From Pseudooceanicola aestuarii (GTDB lineage: Bacteria > Pseudomonadota > Alphaproteobacteria > Rhodobacterales > Rhodobacteraceae): a stretch of DNA of 64,000 bases. Both the position numbers and the translations under genes were made by a program. The notes under the pieces are model-generated. The model did not search any database. It worked only from the letters and a program-made list of their open reading frames with translations, and was not told the origin of the DNA. The DNA lies in assembly GCF_010614805.1 (NCBI RefSeq), contig NZ_JAAFZC010000002.1, positions 310,001 through 374,000 of the forward strand. The letters run 5' to 3'. This document shows positions 26,401-36,100 of this stretch, in pieces (position 1 is the stretch's first letter; each line of letters opens with the position of its first letter).

Positions 26401-29400
26401 ACGTCCTCGCCGAGGCCCACGGCGCTCCAGTCGGCCGAAAGCCGGTCCCAGGCCTCGAGCACCAACCGTTCGGTGCGGTATTCGCCGTAGAGCCGCTCTT
26501 CCTTCTGCTTCAGCACCCGGAAGGTTTCCGAGGGGTAGTCGGCGCCCATCACACTGGCTGGGTCGAGGATGTAGCGCAGCTCGTCCCGGGTCAGGCCGTA
26601 GGCGCGGGCGTAGAAGGCGTCGAGCTCGGCGCGGAGGAGCGCGCGGCGCTCCTCGTCCCAGGCGAAGGGCGGGCCGTCATGGCCGAGGTCGCGTGCGAAG
26701 GGTGCCAGCGCGCGGGAGGTGTAGGTAAGTTCGAGGACGCGAGGGGTGACGAAAGCAAGGCGCTCGGGTGTGTAGAAGGTGGGCGCGAAGATAGGAAGCT
26801 GCCGCCAGTTGTCGACGGTGAAGTGAGTGCCACCAATCTTCTGTCGCGCTACGTAATCCAAGACCAAAGCCTGTGATGAACCAAGAAAACCGCAAACTTC
26901 GCCGGACTTGCTTGCGACAGCCATTAGGCGGAGTGTGTGTCCAACTGCGGTGCGCGGCACCAAAGACGCGATCAATGTGCGTTCGTCGGTCGAGCGAGCA
27001 ATGTCTCTCCATCCCATCAGCCATCGACGAGGCCAGCCTTTTGCCTTCAGCCGTCTTTCTACCTCCATCTCGGTCACCCAATAGCGGGGCATCGGCTCCC
27101 AGCCCGGGTCTGCCTTTTCCAGCGGCGTAGCATCGCGAGCGCTTTCGCCGTCATAGGTGGCCCAGCGGTGATCCAACTGGTGGATCATCTTCGCTTCGTA
27201 GAGCGGCACCATCCGATCTTCAGCCTGGGCGAGCGGCAGGGAGCGAGTATCGCTACCGTCCAAGTCCATGGCGGCCTGTGCAGGCCGAGCCGCCGCTGGC
27301 CGAGGAGCGTGGGTGCGGGGGCGGGTCCAGTAGGTGCCGTCGCGCCGCCATCCTTCATCTTCCAGCTGCGAGGAGGAACAAAACAGGCCAGAATCATCGG
27401 ACATGTCGAACAACTTCGTGGCGTAGTCGAAGCTCCACGGATTTCCGTCGGTCCGCCCCTCTTCGATCAGAACAGGCGCGGCGTCGTAGATCTTCGCCGT
27501 CAACTCGGCGTCGTGGCGGGAGCGGAAAACCGGCGCAGTCTTGGTGTTCGGGTTGATGCGGGCGATCTGCTCTGGCGTAAGAACGAAGGAACGTTCGCGA
27601 TGCGCGAGTTGCAAGGGATCGGTCAGGAAGAAGGCAAAGCGCGCCTCGTCCTCGTCATGGCCAAGGGTCAGCAGGGCAAACTTGAAGCTGCGGTGAACAC
27701 CGGGGAAAATCGGCGCCGAGTTCTCGAAGTCCACCAGCCGCGCCAACCTCCGCTCTTCCACCAGCCACCCGAAAAACGGGGCTGTGGTTGCGTCAGTGGC
27801 AATCCCTGTGGGCACGATCACCCCGGCCCGGCCATGCCGGTTCACCGACCGTGCGAAATGCTCGGCGAACAGCGCATAGGTGTTCACGTCGCCCCGTCCG
27901 GTCAGCGGATAGCGCCCGCCCTCGGCCCTGGCAAACTCGCTCGCCGCCTCGGCCGTCCGCTTGGCGTGCCAGAATGCGGCGTGAAGCTGCTGCTCGGGTG
28001 TGCCTGGCTCAGCCTCTGCCAGCGCCTTGATCATCCGTCCCCGCGCCGCGGCGTTCGGGGCTTCGGCGATATCGGGCGCACGGGATGCGAAGAATTCCTG
28101 TTCCTGTAGCTTAATCCGCTCCCATGGCGGATTGCCCAGCAACACGTCGAAGCCGCCGCGCGCCCAGATCGCCGGGAACGCGATCGGCCAGTGCAGCACA
28201 TGCGCTTCGGCCGCGGTGTCAGCGACGCCTTGCACCAGCACCGGGTCGCCTTCGCGAGTCAGTATGCGACCGATATCCGCCGTGGTCGGCACCTGCACAT
28301 TCGGCTTCTTCGGCAGCAGGAACGCCGCCACCCAGGCATCCGCCGCCCGCCGCACCCGCCGTCGCTCGGCATCCGCACCGCGCGCCTCGAAGCTGGCGCG
28401 AAGCCGCTCGACCTCCTCCAGCGTGTCTTGGCTGGCGGCATGGAGCCGCTCGTCGAAGGCCACCAGCGCGGGCGGGAGCCCGCCGGGACCATCGAGACCC
28501 AGATCGCCCTGCCCCTCGCGCTCTGCCTTGTTGCGCTTGCGCAGGTCCGAGGCGATGCCCTTGTCGTCCCCGGTCAGTGCCTTGTAGGCCGCATCCGGAA
28601 TTCCCTCGGTCAGCATGGTGAGGTCCGACAGTCCCAGCAATGCATCACCATGCCGGATGTTGGCGTCGAGAAAGCCCAGGGGCCGCCCAGGCTCCACGCT
28701 TTCGATCCAGAGCGCGACACGGGCGAGTTCGACGGCGAAATCGTTGCGATCCACCCCGAAAATGCAGCGCGCCACAACTTCGCGCAGGGCATGGCGGAAT
28801 GCAGGAGGGTCGAAGGTCTCGCCCTCGGCCTCTGCCCGTGTCCTGGCCACTGCGTCCGCGATGCGGCGCGCGGCGGCGAGCAGGAAGTGTCCCGAGCCGC
28901 AGGCCGGGTCGCAGACGGTCATGGTCAGAATGCCGTCCGCGCCGGTCTCGCCATTCGGCGTGCCAATGCCGCGGCGGCGGTCGGCGATCACTGGGTCGAG
29001 CGCGCTGTCGAGCAGCGTCTGCACCAGGCTGTCGGGCGTGTAGTAGGATCCGGTGGTCTTGCGCTGATTGCCCCGTGTCTCTGCCCCGCCCGCATAGTCG
29101 AGCAGAGTATGGTTCTCTGCGAGACGCGGCACGAGTTCGAGGAGAGATTCATAGACCGATCCCAGTTCCTCGGTCTGCATGTCACGCCAGTTGATCCGTG
29201 CCAGCGCGTAGCCGTCCCGAATCCAAGCGAGGTGGAACAGCGCGTCGAGGAAATGGGGGTTGGGCAGAGTAGCCGTGTCGAGGATCGGCGTCAGACCTTC
29301 TCTGAACAGGCCACCGAGGGCGGGAAGGCCCAGGAGCGGCTCGCCTTTCTGGAGCGCACGGAACAGGACCTTGACCCCTTCCCATGCGTCGTGGTGCCTA

Positions 29401-30380
29401 TCGCGACTGGCCCGCCTACGGGCACGCAGGGCGAGGCGCGAGAGGGCGTAGCCCTCGGCGTATGTCTCACGCGCCTCATCGGTGGCGTCGGGAGTGTGCA
29501 GAAGGTTGCGATCCTCGGTAGTGAGCACGAAAATCAACCGGTAGACCACGCGCAGAGCTTCGGCATGGAGCGCCTCGGCCGGGTTTTCCTCGGCCTCGAT
29601 CCGGGCTCGGGTGGCGGGGTCCGCCAGTGCACCGGCTCCGAGAGCTCGAAGCGCCGCCTCGACGCCGTCACGCAGCCTGTCACGGGCGGCAACGCCTTGC
29701 TCGGCGGCGACTTTGCTCCAGCGTTCCAGCGGGCCTTCCCCGGCCTCGCCGCGTCCGAAGCGGGTTCGGTGGATCAACCGCCAGAGACCGGCAAAGGCGC
29801 CGAGATCGTCGGTATCGACGATCGCGCCAAGGTCTGCCTCGAGGAACGCCGGACGGCCGAGGCGCACGGAGTCGCGCATGAGCCGGATACGCTTGCCGTC
29901 GATGACGAGCCCCCAGAGTGCGTCATCCGAGGCGTTGAGCGCGTCCTGCAGGAGCAGCGCGGGCGAGCGGAACCGCCCGGCCGGCCCGCCCTCATGCCGC
30001 GCGCGGTCGAGCCCCCCTTCCGGCGCGATGACCACCGGGACACGGCCATCCCCTGTCAACAGGTCGACCGGAAAGTGGCGATCGCCCGCCATCAGTGGCC
30101 CGGTCTTCAAGTCGTCGAATCCGAAGGCTCGAAGCACCGCACGGACCTGGGCGGTAGCGTCGGCCGACGGCTCATCATTGGCCGCGCAGGCCATGCGAAA
30201 AGCCCGCTCGATTTCGTCGTTGAGGGTAAGTCCCTTCGGCACACCATAGTCTGTCGCCGCCTGTTCGGCGGCCTGTCCGCGGGCGATCTTTGCGATCATA
30301 TCTGACGGGATCAGCCCTCCTTCCAGGATCAGGCCGGCGCCAATCTCGACGGGGCGGTGCATCGTCTCGTGGCGCATCAT
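26397..30380 (-). CDS. Eco57I-type adenine DNA methyltransferase (DrmMI-like)
   Basis: A 1327-residue protein. Residues 1-400 are helical and partly resemble type IIG/BREX methylase N-termini; SYYTP (446-450) precedes motif I DPACGSGHFLL (491-501); FGVDRNDFAVELA follows; the catalytic NPPW is at 750-753, the adenine-N6 class. The remainder is target-recognition-like, including TGRGDVNTYALF. The size and order match DrmMI of class 1 DISARM. No PD-(D/E)XK motif was seen, so it probably modifies host DNA while another operon member cuts. Overlaps both neighbours by four bases. Confidence 0.88.
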   Translation of the reverse strand: MMRHETMHRPVEIGAGLILEGGLIPSDMIAKIARGQAAEQAATDYGVPKGLTLNDEIERAFRMACAANDEPSADATAQVRAVLRAFGFDDLKTGPLMAGDRHFPVDLLTGDGRVPVVIAPEGGLDRARHEGGPAGRFRSPALLLQDALNASDDALWGLVIDGKRIRLMRDSVRLGRPAFLEADLGAIVDTDDLGAFAGLWRLIHRTRFGRGEAGEGPLERWSKVAAEQGVAARDRLRDGVEAALRALGAGALADPATRARIEAEENPAEALHAEALRVVYRLIFVLTTEDRNLLHTPDATDEARETYAEGYALSRLALRARRRASRDRHHDAWEGVKVLFRALQKGEPLLGLPALGGLFREGLTPILDTATLPNPHFLDALFHLAWIRDGYALARINWRDMQTEELGSVYESLLELVPRLAENHTLLDYAGGAETRGNQRKTTGSYYTPDSLVQTLLDSALDPVIADRRRGIGTPNGETGADGILTMTVCDPACGSGHFLLAAARRIADAVARTRAEAEGETFDPPAFRHALREVVARCIFGVDRNDFAVELARVALWIESVEPGRPLGFLDANIRHGDALLGLSDLTMLTEGIPDAAYKALTGDDKGIASDLRKRNKAEREGQGDLGLDGPGGLPPALVAFDERLHAASQDTLEEVERLRASFEARGADAERRRVRRAADAWVAAFLLPKKPNVQVPTTADIGRILTREGDPVLVQGVADTAAEAHVLHWPIAFPAIWARGGFDVLLGNPPWERIKLQEQEFFASRAPDIAEAPNAAARGRMIKALAEAEPGTPEQQLHAAFWHAKRTAEAASEFARAEGGRYPLTGRGDVNTYALFAEHFARSVNRHGRAGVIVPTGIATDATTAPFFGWLVEERRLARLVDFENSAPIFPGVHRSFKFALLTLGHDEDEARFAFFLTDPLQLAHRERSFVLTPEQIARINPNTKTAPVFRSRHDAELTAKIYDAAPVLIEEGRTDGNPWSFDYATKLFDMSDDSGLFCSSSQLEDEGWRRDGTYWTRPRTHAPRPAAARPAQAAMDLDGSDTRSLPLAQAEDRMVPLYEAKMIHQLDHRWATYDGESARDATPLEKADPGWEPMPRYWVTEMEVERRLKAKGWPRRWLMGWRDIARSTDERTLIASLVPRTAVGHTLRLMAVASKSGEVCGFLGSSQALVLDYVARQKIGGTHFTVDNWRQLPIFAPTFYTPERLAFVTPRVLELTYTSRALAPFARDLGHDGPPFAWDEERRALLRAELDAFYARAYGLTRDELRYILDPASVMGADYPSETFRVLKQKEERLYGEYRTERLVLEAWDRLSADWSAVGLGEDV

Positions 30381-33142
30381 CTGGCCTCCGGCAAGATTAC
30401 GTGGAGGGCAATGAGGTCCGGCGGCAGCACTGGCTCGACAATCGTGCGACCCCGGGTGGAGGAGGCAACACGCAGACGGTCGTGATCCGCAGTCAACGTT
30501 TCGGCGCGAGACTGAGCGATTGCGGTGAGGGCGTCCGAGTCATCGATACGGGCACGGGCCCGCAGCACCTGGGTTCTCCGCACCGGCTCGGGCAAGGTCG
30601 CGCCGACCTCCTCGTCGAGCACCTTCAGCGCATCGAGGCCGATGGCGGCGTGGCCCGCGGCCGTGCCTTCCCAGAGAACTGGCACAATCTCTTCAGCCAG
30701 TAGGAAGTCATCTGATGCGGCCGAAGCGCGTCGGATGCGATGGCGGACCCTGAGAAGAGCCAGCGTTCGCATCATGGTAGCAGCTCGGCTGATCCAGGCG
30801 CCGGATCGCGATAGAGCGTCCGGGGCGTCCTCCAGGGCTCCTTCGGATAGGGCGTCGGACAGCGTTGCGACTATGGGATGCGTGCGATGCAACACCTCGA
30901 CTCCTGGCTGGGCGACAGGGTCGAACGAAACTCGGGTTCGCCCTTGGATGCCCCGCGAGGAGAGAGCTTCGCGCACCATTTCGGGTAGCGCATCGACCGG
31001 GACGGATTTTCCGTCGAACGTGATGCCGACCCGGTCCAGGGCACGGCGTACGAACCGCCGAACATCCTCGGTATCGCCCAAAAGGTCGCGCACGCGCTGC
31101 CATTCCGGTATCACTTCTTCGGGCTTCAGGCGTCTTTGCGCAAAGCGTGCCCGGGATGCCTTTTCGTTCTCCTCCGCATCGCGCCAGAGTCGTTCGAGAT
31201 CGGCCGCGGGATCGAGGTCGCGAAACAGGTCGCCCTGACGACCCGAGGCTGCGCCGGACTTCAATACCAGTGCATGCATCAGCGCCTCGGACACCGTCCC
31301 TCGATCATCCAGCATGCTGACCGAGACATTCGTGGCTTTCCGGATGGCCGCAGCCTTTCTCAGGATGACGTCGAGTACGGCCCCGTCTATGGCCGAGTTG
31401 CTGCCATAGATCGTCAAGGAGCGCACCTGATCGGCCGGCTGCCCGAACCGATCGACCCGGCCTTCGCGCTGTTGGTGCCGCGTCGGATTCCACGACAGAT
31501 CGTAGTGCACGACAGCATCGAATAGGGTCTGGAGGTTGATACCTTCTGACAGGCAATCGGTTGCAACGAGTATTCGACGCTCCGCGTCCGCCATGCCTTC
31601 GACGCGGACCCTCCGCTCCGTGCCTGGAAGCCGGCCGGTGACGACCTCGATCGTCCGGTCCTTGAAGGACTTATCTTTCCTGAGCGCGCCGGCCACGGCC
31701 TCGGCTGTGGCAATGTAGCGGCAGAACACGACAGGCTGATGGCCCTGAGAACAGAGCTCCGCCAGTTCGCGCTTGAGGAGTGACAGCTTGGCGTCCTCCT
31801 GAGGTCTGGCTTCGAGATCTCGTGCCATCCGCAGAAGGTCGTCGAGGCCAGCCATGTCTTCTGCCGCTGTCCCCGGTTCCAGATCGTCATCCGTCAGCTG
31901 GCCCTCATCCTCGTCAAAGATCGCGGCTTCCAGATCAGAATCGTCGATCGGGCCGCGCCGGGCCTCCAGCGTGGCAATCGCAGCGGCCGGCGAGGAACCG
32001 ACACATCGCATCAGGGCCAGGGTAGCCCAGATCGCCAGCCGCCGCCGGCGCGCATCATGTCCGGATTTCGCGGCGCGCTCGGTGCACCACGCCAAGACGG
32101 CCTCGTGGAACGCCAGGTGTGAGGGCGTCAACTGAAACGCCCTCTCGCCGACATCATGCTTGGGAAAGGTCCGCTTCGCGCCGGGAACTTCCCAGCCTTC
32201 TTCCCTGACATCGATACGTCGCCTCTGGACAAAATGCTGGGCGAGCTCTTCCCGAGCTCGGGACAAGGCGCCATGAGAGAAGTCCGGGCGAAGCAAAGCC
32301 AGAATGTCGTCGAAAGCTTCCGCGTCACCGGAATGCGGCGTCGCGGTGAGCAGAACCATGTGACGGTTCGGGTCCTTTGCGAGACCGTTCAACAGGACCT
32401 GCCTCTGGGTTGTGCCGCGTCCGCCGCCGACACAGGCATGCGCCTCGTCCACGATAACGAAATTCGGGCAGGACCTTGCGAAGTCAGCCCGGCGGCGGTC
32501 GGCCTTAATGTAGTCCAGGCTGACAACGGTGACCGGATGGGCGTCGAAAGGACTCTCGTCCAATGCGAGCCCGCGTTCGAGACGTGGCGCAGTCGTGGCG
32601 GTCACGGCGGTCGCATGCAGATCGAATTTTTCGCGCAGTTCATCGACCCATTGCTCGACCAGGTGCGGCGGACACAGCACGCAGGCTCGCGTTGCCTCGC
32701 CTCGGTCCCACATCTCCCGGAGGATTAGGCCGGCCTCGATGGTCTTACCATTGCCCACATCGTCGGCGATCAGCAGCCGGATCGGGTCGAGGCGCAGCGC
32801 CATGATCAACGGGACCAGCTGATAGGATCGCGGCTCGAACGCGATCCGACCGGAGGAGCGGAACGGGCCCGCGCCGCGGCGAAGGCTGAGGCGCAACGCG
32901 TCCGACAGCAAGCGCGCTTCCGAGGAAGTGCCCATACGCGATGCGTCCGGCGCCTTGAAGATTGCCGGCTCGGGCGGAACCGACTCGAGTGCCGGCAGAA
33001 CTACCGTGGAATCGCTCTCCGTGCCCGATAGCGGTCGCAGGCGCAGGCGGTCGGGTCCCGATCCGGGCAGGACGACCCATTCCCTGCCGCGTGCACGGAT
33101 CAGGCTGCCTGGGCTTGTAAGGGCGCTGGTAGCCGAAGTCAT
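30377..33142 (-). CDS. SNF2-family helicase (DrmD-like)
   Basis: A 921-residue superfamily 2 ATPase. Walker A is ADDVGNGKT at 126-134, the DEAH box at 232-235, motif III TATPHSG, and the C-terminal RecA domain ends with EGINLQTLFDAV, HQQREGRVDRFGQ. The N-terminus LIRARGREWVVLPG is the type found in the long SNF2 proteins beside DISARM and similar systems. It should move along DNA using ATP, for the restriction step or for detecting foreign DNA. ATGA overlaps with both the upstream fusion helicase and the downstream methylase. Confidence 0.87.
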   Translation of the reverse strand: MTSATSALTSPGSLIRARGREWVVLPGSGPDRLRLRPLSGTESDSTVVLPALESVPPEPAIFKAPDASRMGTSSEARLLSDALRLSLRRGAGPFRSSGRIAFEPRSYQLVPLIMALRLDPIRLLIADDVGNGKTIEAGLILREMWDRGEATRACVLCPPHLVEQWVDELREKFDLHATAVTATTAPRLERGLALDESPFDAHPVTVVSLDYIKADRRRADFARSCPNFVIVDEAHACVGGGRGTTQRQVLLNGLAKDPNRHMVLLTATPHSGDAEAFDDILALLRPDFSHGALSRAREELAQHFVQRRRIDVREEGWEVPGAKRTFPKHDVGERAFQLTPSHLAFHEAVLAWCTERAAKSGHDARRRRLAIWATLALMRCVGSSPAAAIATLEARRGPIDDSDLEAAIFDEDEGQLTDDDLEPGTAAEDMAGLDDLLRMARDLEARPQEDAKLSLLKRELAELCSQGHQPVVFCRYIATAEAVAGALRKDKSFKDRTIEVVTGRLPGTERRVRVEGMADAERRILVATDCLSEGINLQTLFDAVVHYDLSWNPTRHQQREGRVDRFGQPADQVRSLTIYGSNSAIDGAVLDVILRKAAAIRKATNVSVSMLDDRGTVSEALMHALVLKSGAASGRQGDLFRDLDPAADLERLWRDAEENEKASRARFAQRRLKPEEVIPEWQRVRDLLGDTEDVRRFVRRALDRVGITFDGKSVPVDALPEMVREALSSRGIQGRTRVSFDPVAQPGVEVLHRTHPIVATLSDALSEGALEDAPDALSRSGAWISRAATMMRTLALLRVRHRIRRASAASDDFLLAEEIVPVLWEGTAAGHAAIGLDALKVLDEEVGATLPEPVRRTQVLRARARIDDSDALTAIAQSRAETLTADHDRLRVASSTRGRTIVEPVLPPDLIALHVILPEAR

Positions 33143-36100
33143 GAAGTCACCTTGTCGATATGCGCGAGTTCTTCCGGCATCTCATCGGGCGGCGCGGCCG
33201 CTCCGAGGATAATGTAACCTTCGTTCGACAGCTCGGCGGAAAGGCCTGCGTCCTCGGTCACGGCGGTGTAGAACTTGCTCCACGACGCCTGCGCGACCTT
33301 GCCGCCCCGTGCAATGGGGTCCACGTCCGGCGGTACGATTCCCCACCTGCGCGCCGCGTTTGCCCACGGCCCTTCCGAGGCCGGTGTGCGAACTGGACTC
33401 GTCTTTTCAATCGGCGCGACCACCTCGACCTTGGCCGATAGAAGGTCAGCCAACAAACGCCGGACCTCGCTCCGCCTCCGGTCGATCAACTCATGATCAG
33501 GCTGGTTGAAATATGTAAGGATGCAGCGATAGCAGCCCTCGACGCAGGGGGCGTCGTCGCGGTCACGCCATTCGCCGTCAGTCTCTTCCAGGTGCATGAT
33601 CTCGAGACTGGCGCGGACCACCGCTTGCAGGTCCTCCTGGCGCGAGATCCGCGACAGCACACCCGCGCCACCTTCGGACGCCTCGTAGAATAGAAGCCCG
33701 TTGCGCGCATCCCGATCCGGAACGGGATCCACGGCAATTTCACCTTCCTCAAGACGGAAAACTCGCTCGAGGCCTCGGGCAAGGGCGCTCTGCAAGGTTG
33801 CGACGTCCTCGACCTCCAAGTGACGCGAGGGAACCAGAAGCATGGCATTCTTGCGATCCTCCACCATCGGCAGGACCGTCTGCTCGGGCTCGGCGCTGGG
33901 GCGTAAATCCGGGTCGGTATCATCACCGCCTGCCGAACCGCGCCAGCGACCACTATGGGTTCCGATCTTGAAACCGTAGAGGTCCTTGTCTCGACGTCGC
34001 CGCAGTCCCTTGTTGATCCTGGCAATACGGGTGCGCGGTCCGTAGGAGATCGCTGCCAGGTCTTTCCCTTCACCATCGCGCAACCGAACCCTTTGTGGTT
34101 CGCCCTGGAACGCAAAAGCGGTCTGAATATCGAAGCCCTGGCGCTGGCGCTCCTCGTCATTGGCGGAAATTCGTTCCGCCGGAGCGGCCTCGACATTCTC
34201 GACGCGAAATGCGCCGTCGAGGCGGATAGGATCGGCCAGTCCGGCCCCACATGCATCACAGCGCTCGGGAGCATCCGAACCCTGGATCGAGCCGCAGTTT
34301 GGGCAGAGAAGCAATACATCGGTGTTGAGGCCGACTCCGTCGCCAGCGCGCACTTGTGGAGGTAGCATGGCGCGCGTCACGCGGAACGACTGCCCTTCGT
34401 GATAGATCATGCTCCCCGGCCCGAACTCGGAAATTGCCAGGAAACGCGCCCTCGAGAGGAAATCGCCACGGCCACGTCGTTCGGCACCGGGAACGAAAGC
34501 CGTGAGCGGCAGGCGGGGAAAATTGTATCCAGGCAAGAAGCCTTCCGTTGCCAGATAGCGGTAGGTGAAGAAGTCCGAGGAGTTTGAATCCTTGCCGCTT
34601 TTGAGCAATTCGATCTGCCGTCGTGCGCTGTTATAAGATCGGTCCCCTTGCCGTCGTTCCTCGGCGCTTGCCTGGGTGCTCTTCGACAACCGGTAGCCGC
34701 GATCTCTCTGGTCTTCGGCGGCGCTCAACCGCCGTCTCCACGAGTCGAAAGCCCGGTCGAATCTCTCGAAGGCATCGCGCGCGGTGCTTTCTGCGAGGTC
34801 ATGTCCGAAGGGTCGACCGGCAATCTGGCTGAGGACAGCCACCATGCGCTCTGCCGCACGAGGGGCGAGTTCGGGGACTGATAGAGCTGCCGCTACTTCA
34901 TCTCGGAGTGGATACTTGCCGTCTCCTTGAGTGAGGTCCAGCACTTCGGCGATCGCCGGTGCAAGTTCCACTCCGGATTCCGCCAGCCAGATGGCGTGAC
35001 AGTGGGATACGACGAGTTCCTCATTGCCGAGATCGAGAAGCGGCGGCTGCACCGTTCCCGCGACCATCTGGCCTGGATCAGCGAAATAATACTGATCATG
35101 GGGGCTCTGTGCGGCGCAATAGGTCGTGATCAGCGCCGCCTGTCCAGCGCGGCCTGCACGCCCTGCCCGCTGCGTGTAGTTGGCCGGCGTCGGCGGCACG
35201 TTTCTAAGGTGCACATGTTCGAGTGTGGAGATGTCGACCCCGAGCTCCATTGTTGGCGAGCAAATTAGCAGGGGAAGACGCCGGGAGGTTTCGTTGTCAT
35301 GCGGCATCTCCTGCATTTGCTTCCGGTCGTCTTCTTCGAAACGGAACCGGCGCTCCCGGTGCTGCCGGAGGTCCTTGTCCACCTGTGCGGTGTGTTCCCT
35401 TGCCTCCAGGCCCCGCAGCGGTGCGCGCCTGGCCAACATGTTGTCGGCAACCCTTGTGTAGAGTTCGCGAAAATAGGGGTTCGGCGGAGCTTTTTCGCCT
35501 TCTTCGGCCACGGGCTCTCTCGCGGCGCAGAGCTTCAGGGCGCCGGGGTCAAGTTTCCAGCCCATGGGGCCAAAGGGCGTTCGCTGAGCCCGGACATAGG
35601 CGTAGTCGTCATGGGCCGTCGCCTGGAGAAGCGCTTCGATGACTTCGGTCACCTCACCCCGCCGCAGCCGACGACCCCAGAGGCGTTCATCGACGAGGGC
35701 CTTGCCCAGAGCCGACTGGGCGCTGCCGCGAAGCACGATGCCTTCATCCCGAAGCGAGATGTTTGCACGCGATGTGCCTTCGAGCATCAGCCACGCGGCT
35801 TCCCTTGGGCGTTCTTTCTCATGGATGGCCCAGGGCGCTTGGAGGTAGCGTCGCGACTCCTCGGCAATCTCCTCGAAGCGTTGCCGGTCCAGAGCTTCTA
35901 CATCAATTGCGAGGCCGGTTCGCATGTGTTCCAGAAGGATCCGCAATGCCTTCAAGCGGATATCAGACGTCGTATCGCGCAACACCTCGGGAGCGCCGGC
36001 GAAGATGGCGTCATCCTCGGCCAGTTCCGAAAGCATCGCGTATTCGACCCGAACAAGTTCGAGGTCCTCCAGATTGGGGTTCGTAAAGCGCCAGCCGCGG

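Noticed and set aside
28191..30305. A 704-residue plus-strand open frame inside the methylase gene.
   Set aside because: Antisense shadow of the Eco57I-type methylase; no family pattern.
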